This document shows, in pieces, positions 56,709 to 64,000 of a DNA stretch of 64,000 bases. The notes under the pieces are model-generated. The model was not told the DNA's origin. It searched no databases and saw nothing but the letters and a program-made list of their open reading frames with translations. A program made the position numbers and the translations under genes. Within the stretch, counting starts at the first letter, position 1, and each line of letters opens with the position of its first letter. Origin of the DNA: Pedobacter sp. MC2016-05 (lineage in GTDB: Bacteria > Bacteroidota > Bacteroidia > Sphingobacteriales > Sphingobacteriaceae); the NCBI RefSeq assembly GCF_026239735.1, contig NZ_JAPIVT010000010.1, positions 62,001-126,000 on the forward strand. Direction: 5' to 3'.

Positions 56709-59238
56709 CTAAACTCTTCCCATCAGCGGATCGGTATAGGTTTCTTTTCCAGTTTCTATTCTTCCTGCAAATCGTTGCGCAAATGAATCAAATGTGTTGC
56801 CTGTGATTTCAAAGTCGTACCATCCAAAACTCGATTTTAAATCCCACGCTATTGTTTCTTCACCATTGGCTGCAATAGTTTTCTTAATTGTACCTTTTTT
56901 ATAAGCAAGGTCTTTCACCTCGCAACTTATCGCCTTTGAACTCTCATTTTTTATTAGAAGCTTAATATTTCCTGTTGGTACTTTGGTAAGGCGATTCAGC
57001 TCATGGTTTGCCGAAACGCTTAGAAGTGGATCGTTCGCTGTGCCCATAAACTCACGAAAAAATCCATTGGGTCCGTTTAAACGCAAGTGGTATTTTTCAT
57101 CCTCAAACGCTTCCAATGGCCAATTGTAAGTAAGTTCATCATCAGCCTTAACCGCGAAATTCCAATTTCTGCAAATTTGTTCCTGCTCACCAGCTTTGAA
57201 TTTCGCTGGCGCATACACCGTAAACGGTGCACCAACAGCAGTTTTGCCAAATAGCTTTGTATTGGCCGACATTTTAATTTGGAAACTTTTTTTATCCGCA
57301 AGAAGTGAACCCTCACTGGCCAATTGATAAGGTTAAGCATAAGCCTTGCGGATACCTTTTTCTTGCTGCGACATTATATTGGCAAAATTCGTGTTTGATT
57401 CTACATTTTTTAAGTCCCCATCTGTTAAAGCTTTCGAAATTTTAGGTTCTTCCTTAAATTTTGCATTGAATATGGTTTCTACAAAAGCATCGCGTTGTAA
57501 AAACGGTAATTTCTCTGAAGCAGAATCGAAGGGTATAAATGCAGAAGTCAGGTTTCCGAAAATCGTTCTTCTCCATTCACTAATATTTTCAATGCGGATC
57601 TTCTTGTTGTATTTTCGGTTAACGAATTCTTCTAAAAATTGCAGCGTAGAGGTATGGTCAAAAACCTGCGAATTTACTTTGCCGCCTCTACTCCAAGGCG
57701 AAGCAATTAGCATCGGCACTCTAAAGCCCAGACCAATCGGTGCTTCTCTGGCTCCCTTTTCTGGCACACCTTGTTTCAGCTCATTTGCCAAACGCACATG
57801 CTCCACTTCGGTATCTATACCTTTGGAAACTTTTCCGGTTTCTGGTTTATTATTATCGGGAATGGAAAACGGAACTACGTGATCATAGTAGCCATCATTT
57901 TCATCATAAGTTACAATGAATATCGTTTTCTTCCATACCTCGGGGTTTTTGGTTAAGATGTCCATCACTTCCGATACTAGCCAGGCACCATACCAAGGCG
58001 CACTCGGGTGATCGGAGAAATTTTGTGGTCCGGCCAGCCAGGAAACAGTAGGTAATTTGCCACTGTTTACATCAGCTCTGAACTGATGTAAAACATCTCC
58101 TTTTGGAACAGTTACTTCTCTTTCTTTGCCGTTATCGTCATATTTAATTGAAGAGATACTTCTATAATTGGGGTCGTTCTTGTTCACCACAAACGCCCGA
58201 TAAAAAAGGCTTTTCTGCTCATCTGTTAATTTGGCAAAGTTCTTTTCATTCCATTTTTGTAAATCCGCAGTGGCATCATCCAATGCTTTCATTTTGTTTT
58301 TTAAATCACTCTGGATTTTTTTTGCTGCCGCATCACTCGAAGGGCTTTCTTCTTGCAGTTTATTAATCTCCGCAGGTAGCGTATCAACCAGTTTTTGAAG
58401 GTTTTCTATATACTTATCTTTAAACTTAACATTATAAGCTTTGAAAAACTCCAATAGGTTACAGCCGAAATTGGCCAGCCATGCCCGTTCTTCACCTTTA
58501 AAACCGCCGCCGCCACTCGTTTCATTTTGATAAAACTTCCAGGCAATTTTATTCTCCTCCAATAATTCAGGAAAGGTTTTCCAAACATGTTTTCTGTAAG
58601 CGAAGTCATCGTTTCTGATGTTTGCTTTTAAAATGACATTCTCCTCATGGGTGATTTTTCCCGTCCAGAAGAAAGACCTGTTTGGCGTAGTGCTTGTCAT
58701 GCCCGAGCAGAAGTTTTGATCACAAATGGTAAAAGCATCTACCAAAGCGTAATTGAACGGCAAATCTTCGCGTACATAGTGGCCTAAAGTGAGCGGCATA
58801 TGTGCGTAGTTTTTATTGCCTGGCTTTTTAGCAATTAACCATTTATCGTATTTGCCTTCATTATAGGCATCAACCTGACTGGCCCTGGAATGTGGCAATG
58901 AGCCCATCCAGGTTACCTTGGTATCTTTAATTATTTAAACGAAATGGGGCGTAAGTGTTGCCCACAGCATCAGTTTGAAACCAAACGGGCTTTTGGTTGG
59001 GTAATGTAACCGCTCTCGGGTCATTAAAACCGCGAACACCTTGTAAACTTCCAAATGTATGATCGAAAGATCTATTTTCCTGCATCAGGATCACCACATG
59101 CTCAGCATCTAAAAAGGTAGTTCCGGGAGCCGGATCGATTGCAAATGCTTTTTGAATTGATGAAGGCATAACGGATGCTAATCCTGTTGCGCCTGAAAGC
59201 AGTAAAGAGTTACGGAGAAATTCTCTTCTGGTATCCAT
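56709..59238 (-). pseudogene. Phosphocholine-specific phospholipase C-type enzyme, disrupted
   Basis: Three consecutive pieces make one ~840-residue protein, the family length. 59238-58927: Tat signal (TRREFLRNSLLLSG) and EHVVILMQENRSFDHTFG, the catalytic metal-site start. 58907-57333: TWMGSLPHSR, GMTSTTPNRSFFWTG, TYDENDGYYDHVVPF and RVPMLIASPWSRGG. 57323-56709: C-terminal beta domains. Piece 1 to 2 needs a single-base correction near 58928-58934 (..RLN then IKDTKVTW). Piece 2 to 3 is in frame but split by TAA at 57333-57335, where KAYA is followed by PYQL. The family hydrolyses phosphatidylcholine or sphingomyelin outside the cell. Probably inactive. Confidence 0.85.
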
Positions 59239-59241
59239 GAT

Positions 59242-59280
59242 ATGTTAAAATAATTTTAAAAATTAAAGTTATTTTAACAT
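59242..59280 (-). promoter_or_regulatory. Perfect 12-bp inverted repeat ahead of the phospholipase start
   Basis: ATGTTAAAATAA (59242-59253) and TTATTTTAACAT (59269-59280) with 15-bp spacer, 3 nt from the start codon. Possible operator or leader hairpin. Confidence 0.6.
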
Positions 59281-59354
59281 TACGTAAATAAATAGAAAGT
59301 TAATTATATGTGAATCGATGATAATGTTACAGAGATGCTTCTTTTATTATCTAA

Positions 59355-60758
59355 CTACCCCTTGCTGATCTTCAAAACCATACCAGCCTGTAAACCAGCT
59401 TTGCTGAGTTTATTATCACGCCTAATGCTTTGAACGGTTGCTCCATTAAACTTTTCTGCAATCTCTGATAAGGTATCGCCGGTTTTCACCTTGTAACTCG
59501 AATAAGAAACAGGTGCTTTAAGCTGAACACGATTTTTGGCAAATACTTTGAGCCTTTGGCCAGGAAGGATAATTTTACTTTTCAAACCGTTCCATACTCT
59601 TAAGTCCTGCACTTCTACGCCATATTTATTGGCAACTGCTGTAAGCGTCTGACCTGCGGAAACTTTGTGGTATACCACCGTATTTGATGAAAAAGGTTTA
59701 ACCGCCTTTTTGCGCAAATCTCTTACATCATCCGTACCGGCTTGTACCACTTGCATGTTGATATCTAAATCGGTATTGTACAATACCTCATAAACATTGG
59801 CATAATCAATATCCCTAAGCTTAGGCATTATTATGCGCTTGGGCTCCTCTTCCGTACCATTTACAATTTTCTTTTTGTACGATGGGTTTAAGGCAAAAAG
59901 TGAGGTTTCATCAACATTTAAAGCTTGTGCCAAGCTGCTTAAGGAAACAAAACGACTCGTTTGAACGGTATCGGTTTTTAAAAACATGTTGCAAGCCTGA
60001 GCATTAATTTGGTGATGCTTCGCGTAATTCATCACGTAAGCTGCAGCTATAAATGCTGGTACATAATTTCTGGTTTCTTTTGGCAGAAATTGTCTGATTT
60101 CCCAAAAATCTCTTGAATTTGCTTTAATCATGGCCCGGTTTACATTCCCCTTGCCGCAATTGTAAGCCGCAATGGCTAAAAGCCAATCGCCAAGTTCTTC
60201 GTATGCATCTCTAAAATATTGTGCTGCAGCATAGCTGGCTTGGATGGGGTCTTTTCGCTCATCAACAAAGTTATCCATTTTTAAACCGTATGCTTTTCCG
60301 GTACCGAACATAAATTGCCAAATGCCAGTGGCGCCCACTCTTGAAATGGCATGTGGATTCATCTGAGATTCTACAATGGTGAGGTATTTTATCTCCTGCG
60401 GAATTTCAAAGTCCTTTAAAGCCTTCTCAAAGATTGGAAAATAGTAGTTTGATAGTCCCATCATTTTGCCAAACATGTCTTTACGTTTAGCGTAAATATC
60501 GATGTATTGCTGTACATATTCGTTATAAGGAAGTGGTACGGTTTTAACAATAGAATCCAACCTAAGCTTGTAAATATAGTTTTGCCCCATCAACAATGGG
60601 TTTTCGTATATGGAGGGAACAGCTACGGTATCTGTATTGATGAAGATATTGTTTTGCTTCTTAGAGATGCTATCTAATTTTAATATTTGCTGCGCAAATG
60701 TTGGGAAGATAAATGCTGGAAGACAAAGAAGAGATGCAAAAAGTAATTTTTTAGTCAT
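59355..60758 (-). CDS. Membrane-bound lytic murein transglycosylase D-like protein with LysM domains
   Basis: 467 aa with signal peptide (1-22, ..TFAQQ). The SLT domain (~100-250) has the catalytic Glu in LTIVESQMNPHAISRVGATGIWQFM, then YGLKMDNFVDERKDP and AAYNCGKGNV. Two LysM repeats close the protein (~365-410 and ~418-465: YKVKTGDTLSEIAEKFNGATV). It cuts peptidoglycan non-hydrolytically and would bind the wall through LysM. It lies in the envelope cluster after gatA but is separated by 169 bp. Confidence 0.92.
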   Translation of the reverse strand: MTKKLLFASLLCLPAFIFPTFAQQILKLDSISKKQNNIFINTDTVAVPSIYENPLLMGQNYIYKLRLDSIVKTVPLPYNEYVQQYIDIYAKRKDMFGKMMGLSNYYFPIFEKALKDFEIPQEIKYLTIVESQMNPHAISRVGATGIWQFMFGTGKAYGLKMDNFVDERKDPIQASYAAAQYFRDAYEELGDWLLAIAAYNCGKGNVNRAMIKANSRDFWEIRQFLPKETRNYVPAFIAAAYVMNYAKHHQINAQACNMFLKTDTVQTSRFVSLSSLAQALNVDETSLFALNPSYKKKIVNGTEEEPKRIIMPKLRDIDYANVYEVLYNTDLDINMQVVQAGTDDVRDLRKKAVKPFSSNTVVYHKVSAGQTLTAVANKYGVEVQDLRVWNGLKSKIILPGQRLKVFAKNRVQLKAPVSYSSYKVKTGDTLSEIAEKFNGATVQSIRRDNKLSKAGLQAGMVLKISKG

Positions 60759-60927
60759 GGGCCATTGGTTTATTCAGCATTGATAATAGTTAAAAACCAA
60801 TGCCTGTTCTAGCGATTTTAAACTGCCCGCCAGAAATTAACAATACCATTGCTTAAATTTAATTACAAGCCTTTCACCTAAACTGTAATTGCAATGATCA
60901 ATTCTAAATCGAATATTCGACTTCAAC

Positions 60928-62349
60928 TTAATTGGTTAAAAATGCCTTAGAGAAAGCCAGAAGTTTAGCTTCATCAAAATGTTTGGCTATAAATTGAATA
61001 CTTAACGGCAAACCTGCTTTATTATTGCCTAAAGGTAGAGCAATTGCTGGGTTGCCACTTAACGAAGGCAAAACTGTAAAAATATCGGCCATATACATCA
61101 CCAGCGCATCTTGTACATGGTCTCCAATTTCGAAGGCTGCGGTTGGGGCAACTGGCGATAAAATTAAATCGTATTCTTCAAAAAGAATATCCAATTTTTC
61201 TCTAATTAACCTACGGACTTGCTGCGCTTTTTGATAATAAGCATCATAGTAACCGGCACTTAAAACGAACGTCCCTAATAAAATTCGTTTCTTAACTTCT
61301 TCGCCAAAACCTTCAGCTCTAGATAATTTATAAAGTTCGGTTAATGATTTTGCTTCGGTATTGCGGTGACCATAATGAACGCCATCATAACGAGAAAGGT
61401 TGGAAGAAGCTTCTGCCGTTGTTAAAATATAATAAGCAGGAACTAGATAATCGAGAAGATCGAATGAAACGTACTCCACCGTATGGCCTTTCGCCTTTAA
61501 ATCTTCAATTGAACTTAATACTGCCGCTTTAATTTCCGGATCAAGCGCATCGCTATCAATGGTTTCTTTTAAAACAGCTATTTTTTGTTTTTTACTGGCT
61601 GATAAATGAGATGGATAATCGGGTACTTCAAGCGGAGAAACAGTCGAATCGTATTCATCGGTACCCGCTAATACTTCTAATAATAATGCTGTATCTTCAA
61701 CAGAAGAAGTAATTGGTCCAACCTGATCGAAAGAGGATGCATAAGCAATAACACCATATCTGGAAATTCTACCGTAAGTGGGTTTCAAACCAATTTGGCC
61801 ACAAAAGGCTGCGGGCTGACGTACAGAACCGCCTGTATCGGTACCTAATGCAGCTAAACACATGTCTGCCTGCACGGCAACAGCCGAACCGCCAGATGAA
61901 CCTCCTGGAACCAATTCAGGATTGGCAGCGTTTTTCGCGGGTCCGAAATAGGAAGTCTCATTAGATCCGCCCATGGCAAATTCATCACAATTTAAACGCC
62001 CTATAATTACGGCGTCTTCCTGTAATAATCTTTGCACAACAGTGGCCGAATAGGGAGATACGAAACCATCGAGCATTTTTGACGATGCAGTAACGATGTG
62101 GTCTTTATAACAAATGTTATCTTTTATTCCAATTACCATTCCAGCAAGTTTCCCTGCTGTTCCATTTTCTATCTTCTGTTGTACCGCTTTTGCCTGAACT
62201 TCTGCCGAATAAAAAAACACCTCGTTGAATGCATTGAGGTGTTCATTTTCATTAATTTGCTTAAAATAATAAGCCAATAAATCGGTTAAAGTTAATTGCT
62301 TCTGCGAAATGAGCGTTTGGATCTCTTTAAGAGAGCTGTATTTCTTCAA
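60928..62349 (-). CDS. gatA: Aspartyl/glutamyl-tRNA amidotransferase subunit A
   Basis: 473 aa amidase-signature enzyme. The catalytic Lys is in GIKDNICYKDH and the Ser-cis-Ser pair in VPGGSSGGSAVAVQAD; DTGGSVRQPAAFCGQIGLKPTYGRISRYG and YDAYYQKAQQVR are GatA-specific. With GatB and GatC it converts mis-charged Asp-tRNA(Asn) or Glu-tRNA(Gln) to the amide. It lies 17 bp after a tatA gene. The gatB and gatC genes are not in the window. Confidence 0.95.
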   Translation of the reverse strand: MKKYSSLKEIQTLISQKQLTLTDLLAYYFKQINENEHLNAFNEVFFYSAEVQAKAVQQKIENGTAGKLAGMVIGIKDNICYKDHIVTASSKMLDGFVSPYSATVVQRLLQEDAVIIGRLNCDEFAMGGSNETSYFGPAKNAANPELVPGGSSGGSAVAVQADMCLAALGTDTGGSVRQPAAFCGQIGLKPTYGRISRYGVIAYASSFDQVGPITSSVEDTALLLEVLAGTDEYDSTVSPLEVPDYPSHLSASKKQKIAVLKETIDSDALDPEIKAAVLSSIEDLKAKGHTVEYVSFDLLDYLVPAYYILTTAEASSNLSRYDGVHYGHRNTEAKSLTELYKLSRAEGFGEEVKKRILLGTFVLSAGYYDAYYQKAQQVRRLIREKLDILFEEYDLILSPVAPTAAFEIGDHVQDALVMYMADIFTVLPSLSGNPAIALPLGNNKAGLPLSIQFIAKHFDEAKLLAFSKAFLTN

Positions 62350-62366
62350 AACTTAACTTTTTTCAA

Positions 62367-62567
62367 TTAAATAGTTTTATCACGGTTAGATGGATCTACT
62401 TGTTCTCCATCAACGCCATCCTTACCATCTTTAAATTCTTTAACACCTTTACCTAATCCTCTCATCAGTTCAGGAATTTTTTTACCACCAAACAATAACA
62501 AAACCACTACCGCGATAATGATAATTTCTGGGGTTCCAAGCATTGCTGCTATTGTTGTATTTAACAT
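62367..62567 (-). CDS. tatA: Twin-arginine translocase TatA/E-type protein (short)
   Basis: 66 aa: one N-terminal membrane helix (~13-30) followed by the [23 protein letters not shown] amphipathic helix, the TatA/E hallmark. It would form the Tat pore with TatC, which is not in the window. It is 11 bp after a second, longer TatA-type gene, and gatA follows after 17 bp. Confidence 0.92.
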   Translation of the reverse strand: MLNTTIAAMLGTPEIIIIAVVVLLLFGGKKIPELMRGLGKGVKEFKDGKDGVDGEQVDPSNRDKTI

Positions 62568-62578
62568 AACTTTTTTGT

Positions 62579-62944
62579 TTAAGCTTTTTGATTGTCAGTT
62601 ACTGTTTCATCAATGGGATTAACTGAAGGATGATTTTTGGTCAAATTCGGACCTGCCTTTTCCTCTTCAGGAGTTTCATCTGTTGGGTGATGGCGTTGGT
62701 TATTATTGTTGGCAACGGTTTCTTCCGCTTCCTCTTTATCCAGGTCCATGGCATTTATATTTCTATGGATTTCACGCTTAACACCATCAGATGCATCTTT
62801 AAACTCTCTGATTCCTTTCCCCAATCCTCTTGCCAGTTCGGGTAATTTTTTACCTCCAAATAACAAAAGAACCACCACTAAAATGAGTATGATCTCTGAT
62901 CCACCCATGTTTAAAAACTCTAATAACGTGCCTTGATACATCAC
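62579..62944 (-). CDS. Twin-arginine translocase TatA/B-type protein (long)
   Basis: 121 aa. Membrane helix (~16-32) and [26 protein letters not shown], nearly the same as its neighbour, then a hydrophilic acidic tail of ~70 residues ([26 protein letters not shown]). The longer tail could mean a TatB-like role, but the sequence of the helix is TatA-like. The ATG at 62944 is kept; M13 (62908) is an alternative start. Two adjacent tatA-type genes suggest a duplication. Confidence 0.88.
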   Translation of the reverse strand: MMYQGTLLEFLNMGGSEIILILVVVLLLFGGKKLPELARGLGKGIREFKDASDGVKREIHRNINAMDLDKEEAEETVANNNNQRHHPTDETPEEEKAGPNLTKNHPSVNPIDETVTDNQKA

Positions 62945-62987
62945 TAATCTATTTTATACAAATATATACAATTTATAACTGTCTTCT

Positions 62988-64000
62988 TTACTTACTAATC
63001 CAGGCCTCTGGATTTAATACACTGTTGCCTCGTCTAACCTGGAATTTCAAAATTGCGTCATCACCGGTATTGGCCACCATTCCAATCGTCTGCTTAGTGT
63101 CAACATTATTTCCGGTGCTAACAGATACATTTCTCAAGTTTTGGTAAACAGTAATATATTCACCGTGCATGATAATAACAACGCCTCGACCTTGAATGTA
63201 CTGAACCAGTAAAACTTTGCCCGCGAAAACTGCCCTAACTGCAGCACCATCGGCAGTAGTAATATCAATCCCATCGTTGGTATAGGATGCCTGATCTACC
63301 TTATGTAAACCGAAACGCTCGGTAATGGTACCTGTAGCAACTGGCCAAGGTAATCTTCCTCTATTTCCCTCAAATCCAGCAGATAAACGTGCTGCTTCTG
63401 GTGTGGCATTTAATGCTTCACTGGTTGTTTTTTCTTTTACTACAGGTGCTTTTGTCGTTGTCGGTGCAGGTCTATTCTCCGCCCTTGCTTTATCTGCAGC
63501 TGCTTTTTCTTCTGCGGCACGTTTTGCAGCTGCTATTCTTGCCTCTTCCGCAGCTTTTCTCCTCGCAGCTTCAATCGCCCTTTGAATGGCAGCTCTAATC
63601 GCGGCGTCTATTTGTCTTTGCTGTTTTTGTCGTGAAGCAATATCCTGTTTAAACTGTCTTTCTTGCTTGCTTAATTTTCCAAGTACGGCAGATTGTTGGC
63701 TTTTATCTTTACCTAAACGTTCTCTCTCTCTTTCCTGTTCTTTTAGGAGCTCACTTTTGGCTCTTAAAGTTTTATCCAAAACTTTGATCTTTCCATTAAG
63801 ATCTTGTTGCGTATTTTCGATATATCCAGCTTGTTTTTTACGGTATTGACTGAATTGTTGTAAATATTTAATGCGTTTGTAAGCTTGATTGAAATCTTTG
63901 GCTGCAAAAATGAACATCATCTTATCGTAAGAATTTCTGTTCCTTTGCGCAAAACGAATCATGCCTGCATACTCTTTTTTAAGATCGCCTAATTGACCTT
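62988..64000 (-). CDS. EnvC-like murein hydrolase activator (LytM domain), N-terminus outside window
   Basis: Partial gene: the frame stays open to the window edge (..LGDLKKEYAGM). About 337 residues are visible: a long coiled coil, Ala/Arg-rich linker (~130-185) and a C-terminal LytM/M23 fold (ITERFGLHKVDQ ... GVVIIMHGEY). The LytM zinc ligands are altered: the H-x3-D region reads YTNDGIDI with Asn for His, and the H-x-H region reads VYQNL, so catalysis is unlikely. This is the EnvC/NlpD pattern: a protein that activates amidases at division. Confidence 0.85.
   Translation of the reverse strand, partial: GQLGDLKKEYAGMIRFAQRNRNSYDKMMFIFAAKDFNQAYKRIKYLQQFSQYRKKQAGYIENTQQDLNGKIKVLDKTLRAKSELLKEQERERERLGKDKSQQSAVLGKLSKQERQFKQDIASRQKQQRQIDAAIRAAIQRAIEAARRKAAEEARIAAAKRAAEEKAAADKARAENRPAPTTTKAPVVKEKTTSEALNATPEAARLSAGFEGNRGRLPWPVATGTITERFGLHKVDQASYTNDGIDITTADGAAVRAVFAGKVLLVQYIQGRGVVIIMHGEYITVYQNLRNVSVSTGNNVDTKQTIGMVANTGDDAILKFQVRRGNSVLNPEAWISK

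Noticed and set aside
56709..59238. Programmed frameshift or stop read-through in the phospholipase gene
   Set aside because: No slippery site, no stem downstream, and two different lesion types; plain decay or read error is simpler.
1..64000. CRISPR array, prophage or integrated conjugative element
   Set aside because: No regularly spaced repeats, cas genes, integrase or phage structural genes seen.

Overview
The window comes from a Bacteroidota chromosome, most likely Sphingobacteriaceae (Pedobacter-like). The evidence is low-GC coding DNA, weak Shine-Dalgarno sites, promoters with the Bacteroidota -7 box TAnnTTTG (sometimes with TTTG 19-21 bp upstream), gliding/type IX secretion genes (gldD, sprA), GLPGLI and TonB-receptor-like barrel genes, and xylan/pectin degradation genes. 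No replication origin, rRNA or CRISPR array is visible.

Layout. 1-2.3 kb: end of a GH43 glycosidase and a rhamnogalacturonan acetylesterase. 2.3-7.1 kb: AhpD-like protein, Crp-type regulator, and a GLPGLI protein paired with a large outer-membrane barrel. 7.6-14 kb: aldehyde dehydrogenase, M1 aminopeptidase, NTF2-like protein, TPR protein. 14-18.6 kb: a + strand run with phosphosulfolactate synthase, aroE, gldD, an MBL hydrolase, a LolC/E-type permease and a lipoprotein. 18.6-19 kb: decayed genes. 19.1-23.8 kb: xylose operon (xylB-xylA-sugar symporter, minus strand) with a LacI-type operator over its promoter. 24-26.8 kb: csaA, tadA, superoxide dismutase and small proteins. 27.2-30 kb: rplM-rpsI-rpsB-tsf. 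30.2-31.2 kb: a dead IS982-family insertion sequence. 31.2-33.7 kb: nagA, pyrH, frr. 33.7-34.8 kb: LacI-type regulator.

34.9-35.3 kb: two tandem, divergent tRNA-like genes with their own promoter and terminator. They have a leucine-tRNA-like class II body, very long variable arms, a GUC anticodon and G at the discriminator position. This is the least ordinary element in the window. After it come an Lrp-type regulator, feoAB, and two paralogous outer-membrane barrels (38.6-44.4 kb). A small lipoprotein, a VanZ-like gene and gcvH follow, then a minus-strand block maeB-ruvA-sprA (46.2-56.4 kb).

56.7-59.2 kb: a phosphocholine-type phospholipase C broken by one frameshift and one nonsense codon. 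59.3-64 kb: cell-envelope and export genes on the minus strand: EnvC-like protein (open at the window end), two TatA-type proteins, gatA and an MltD-like LysM transglycosylase.

Most of the window is ordinary core genome. The accessory signals are the tRNA-like pair, the dead IS, the decayed genes, the broken phospholipase and several palindromes next to start codons.
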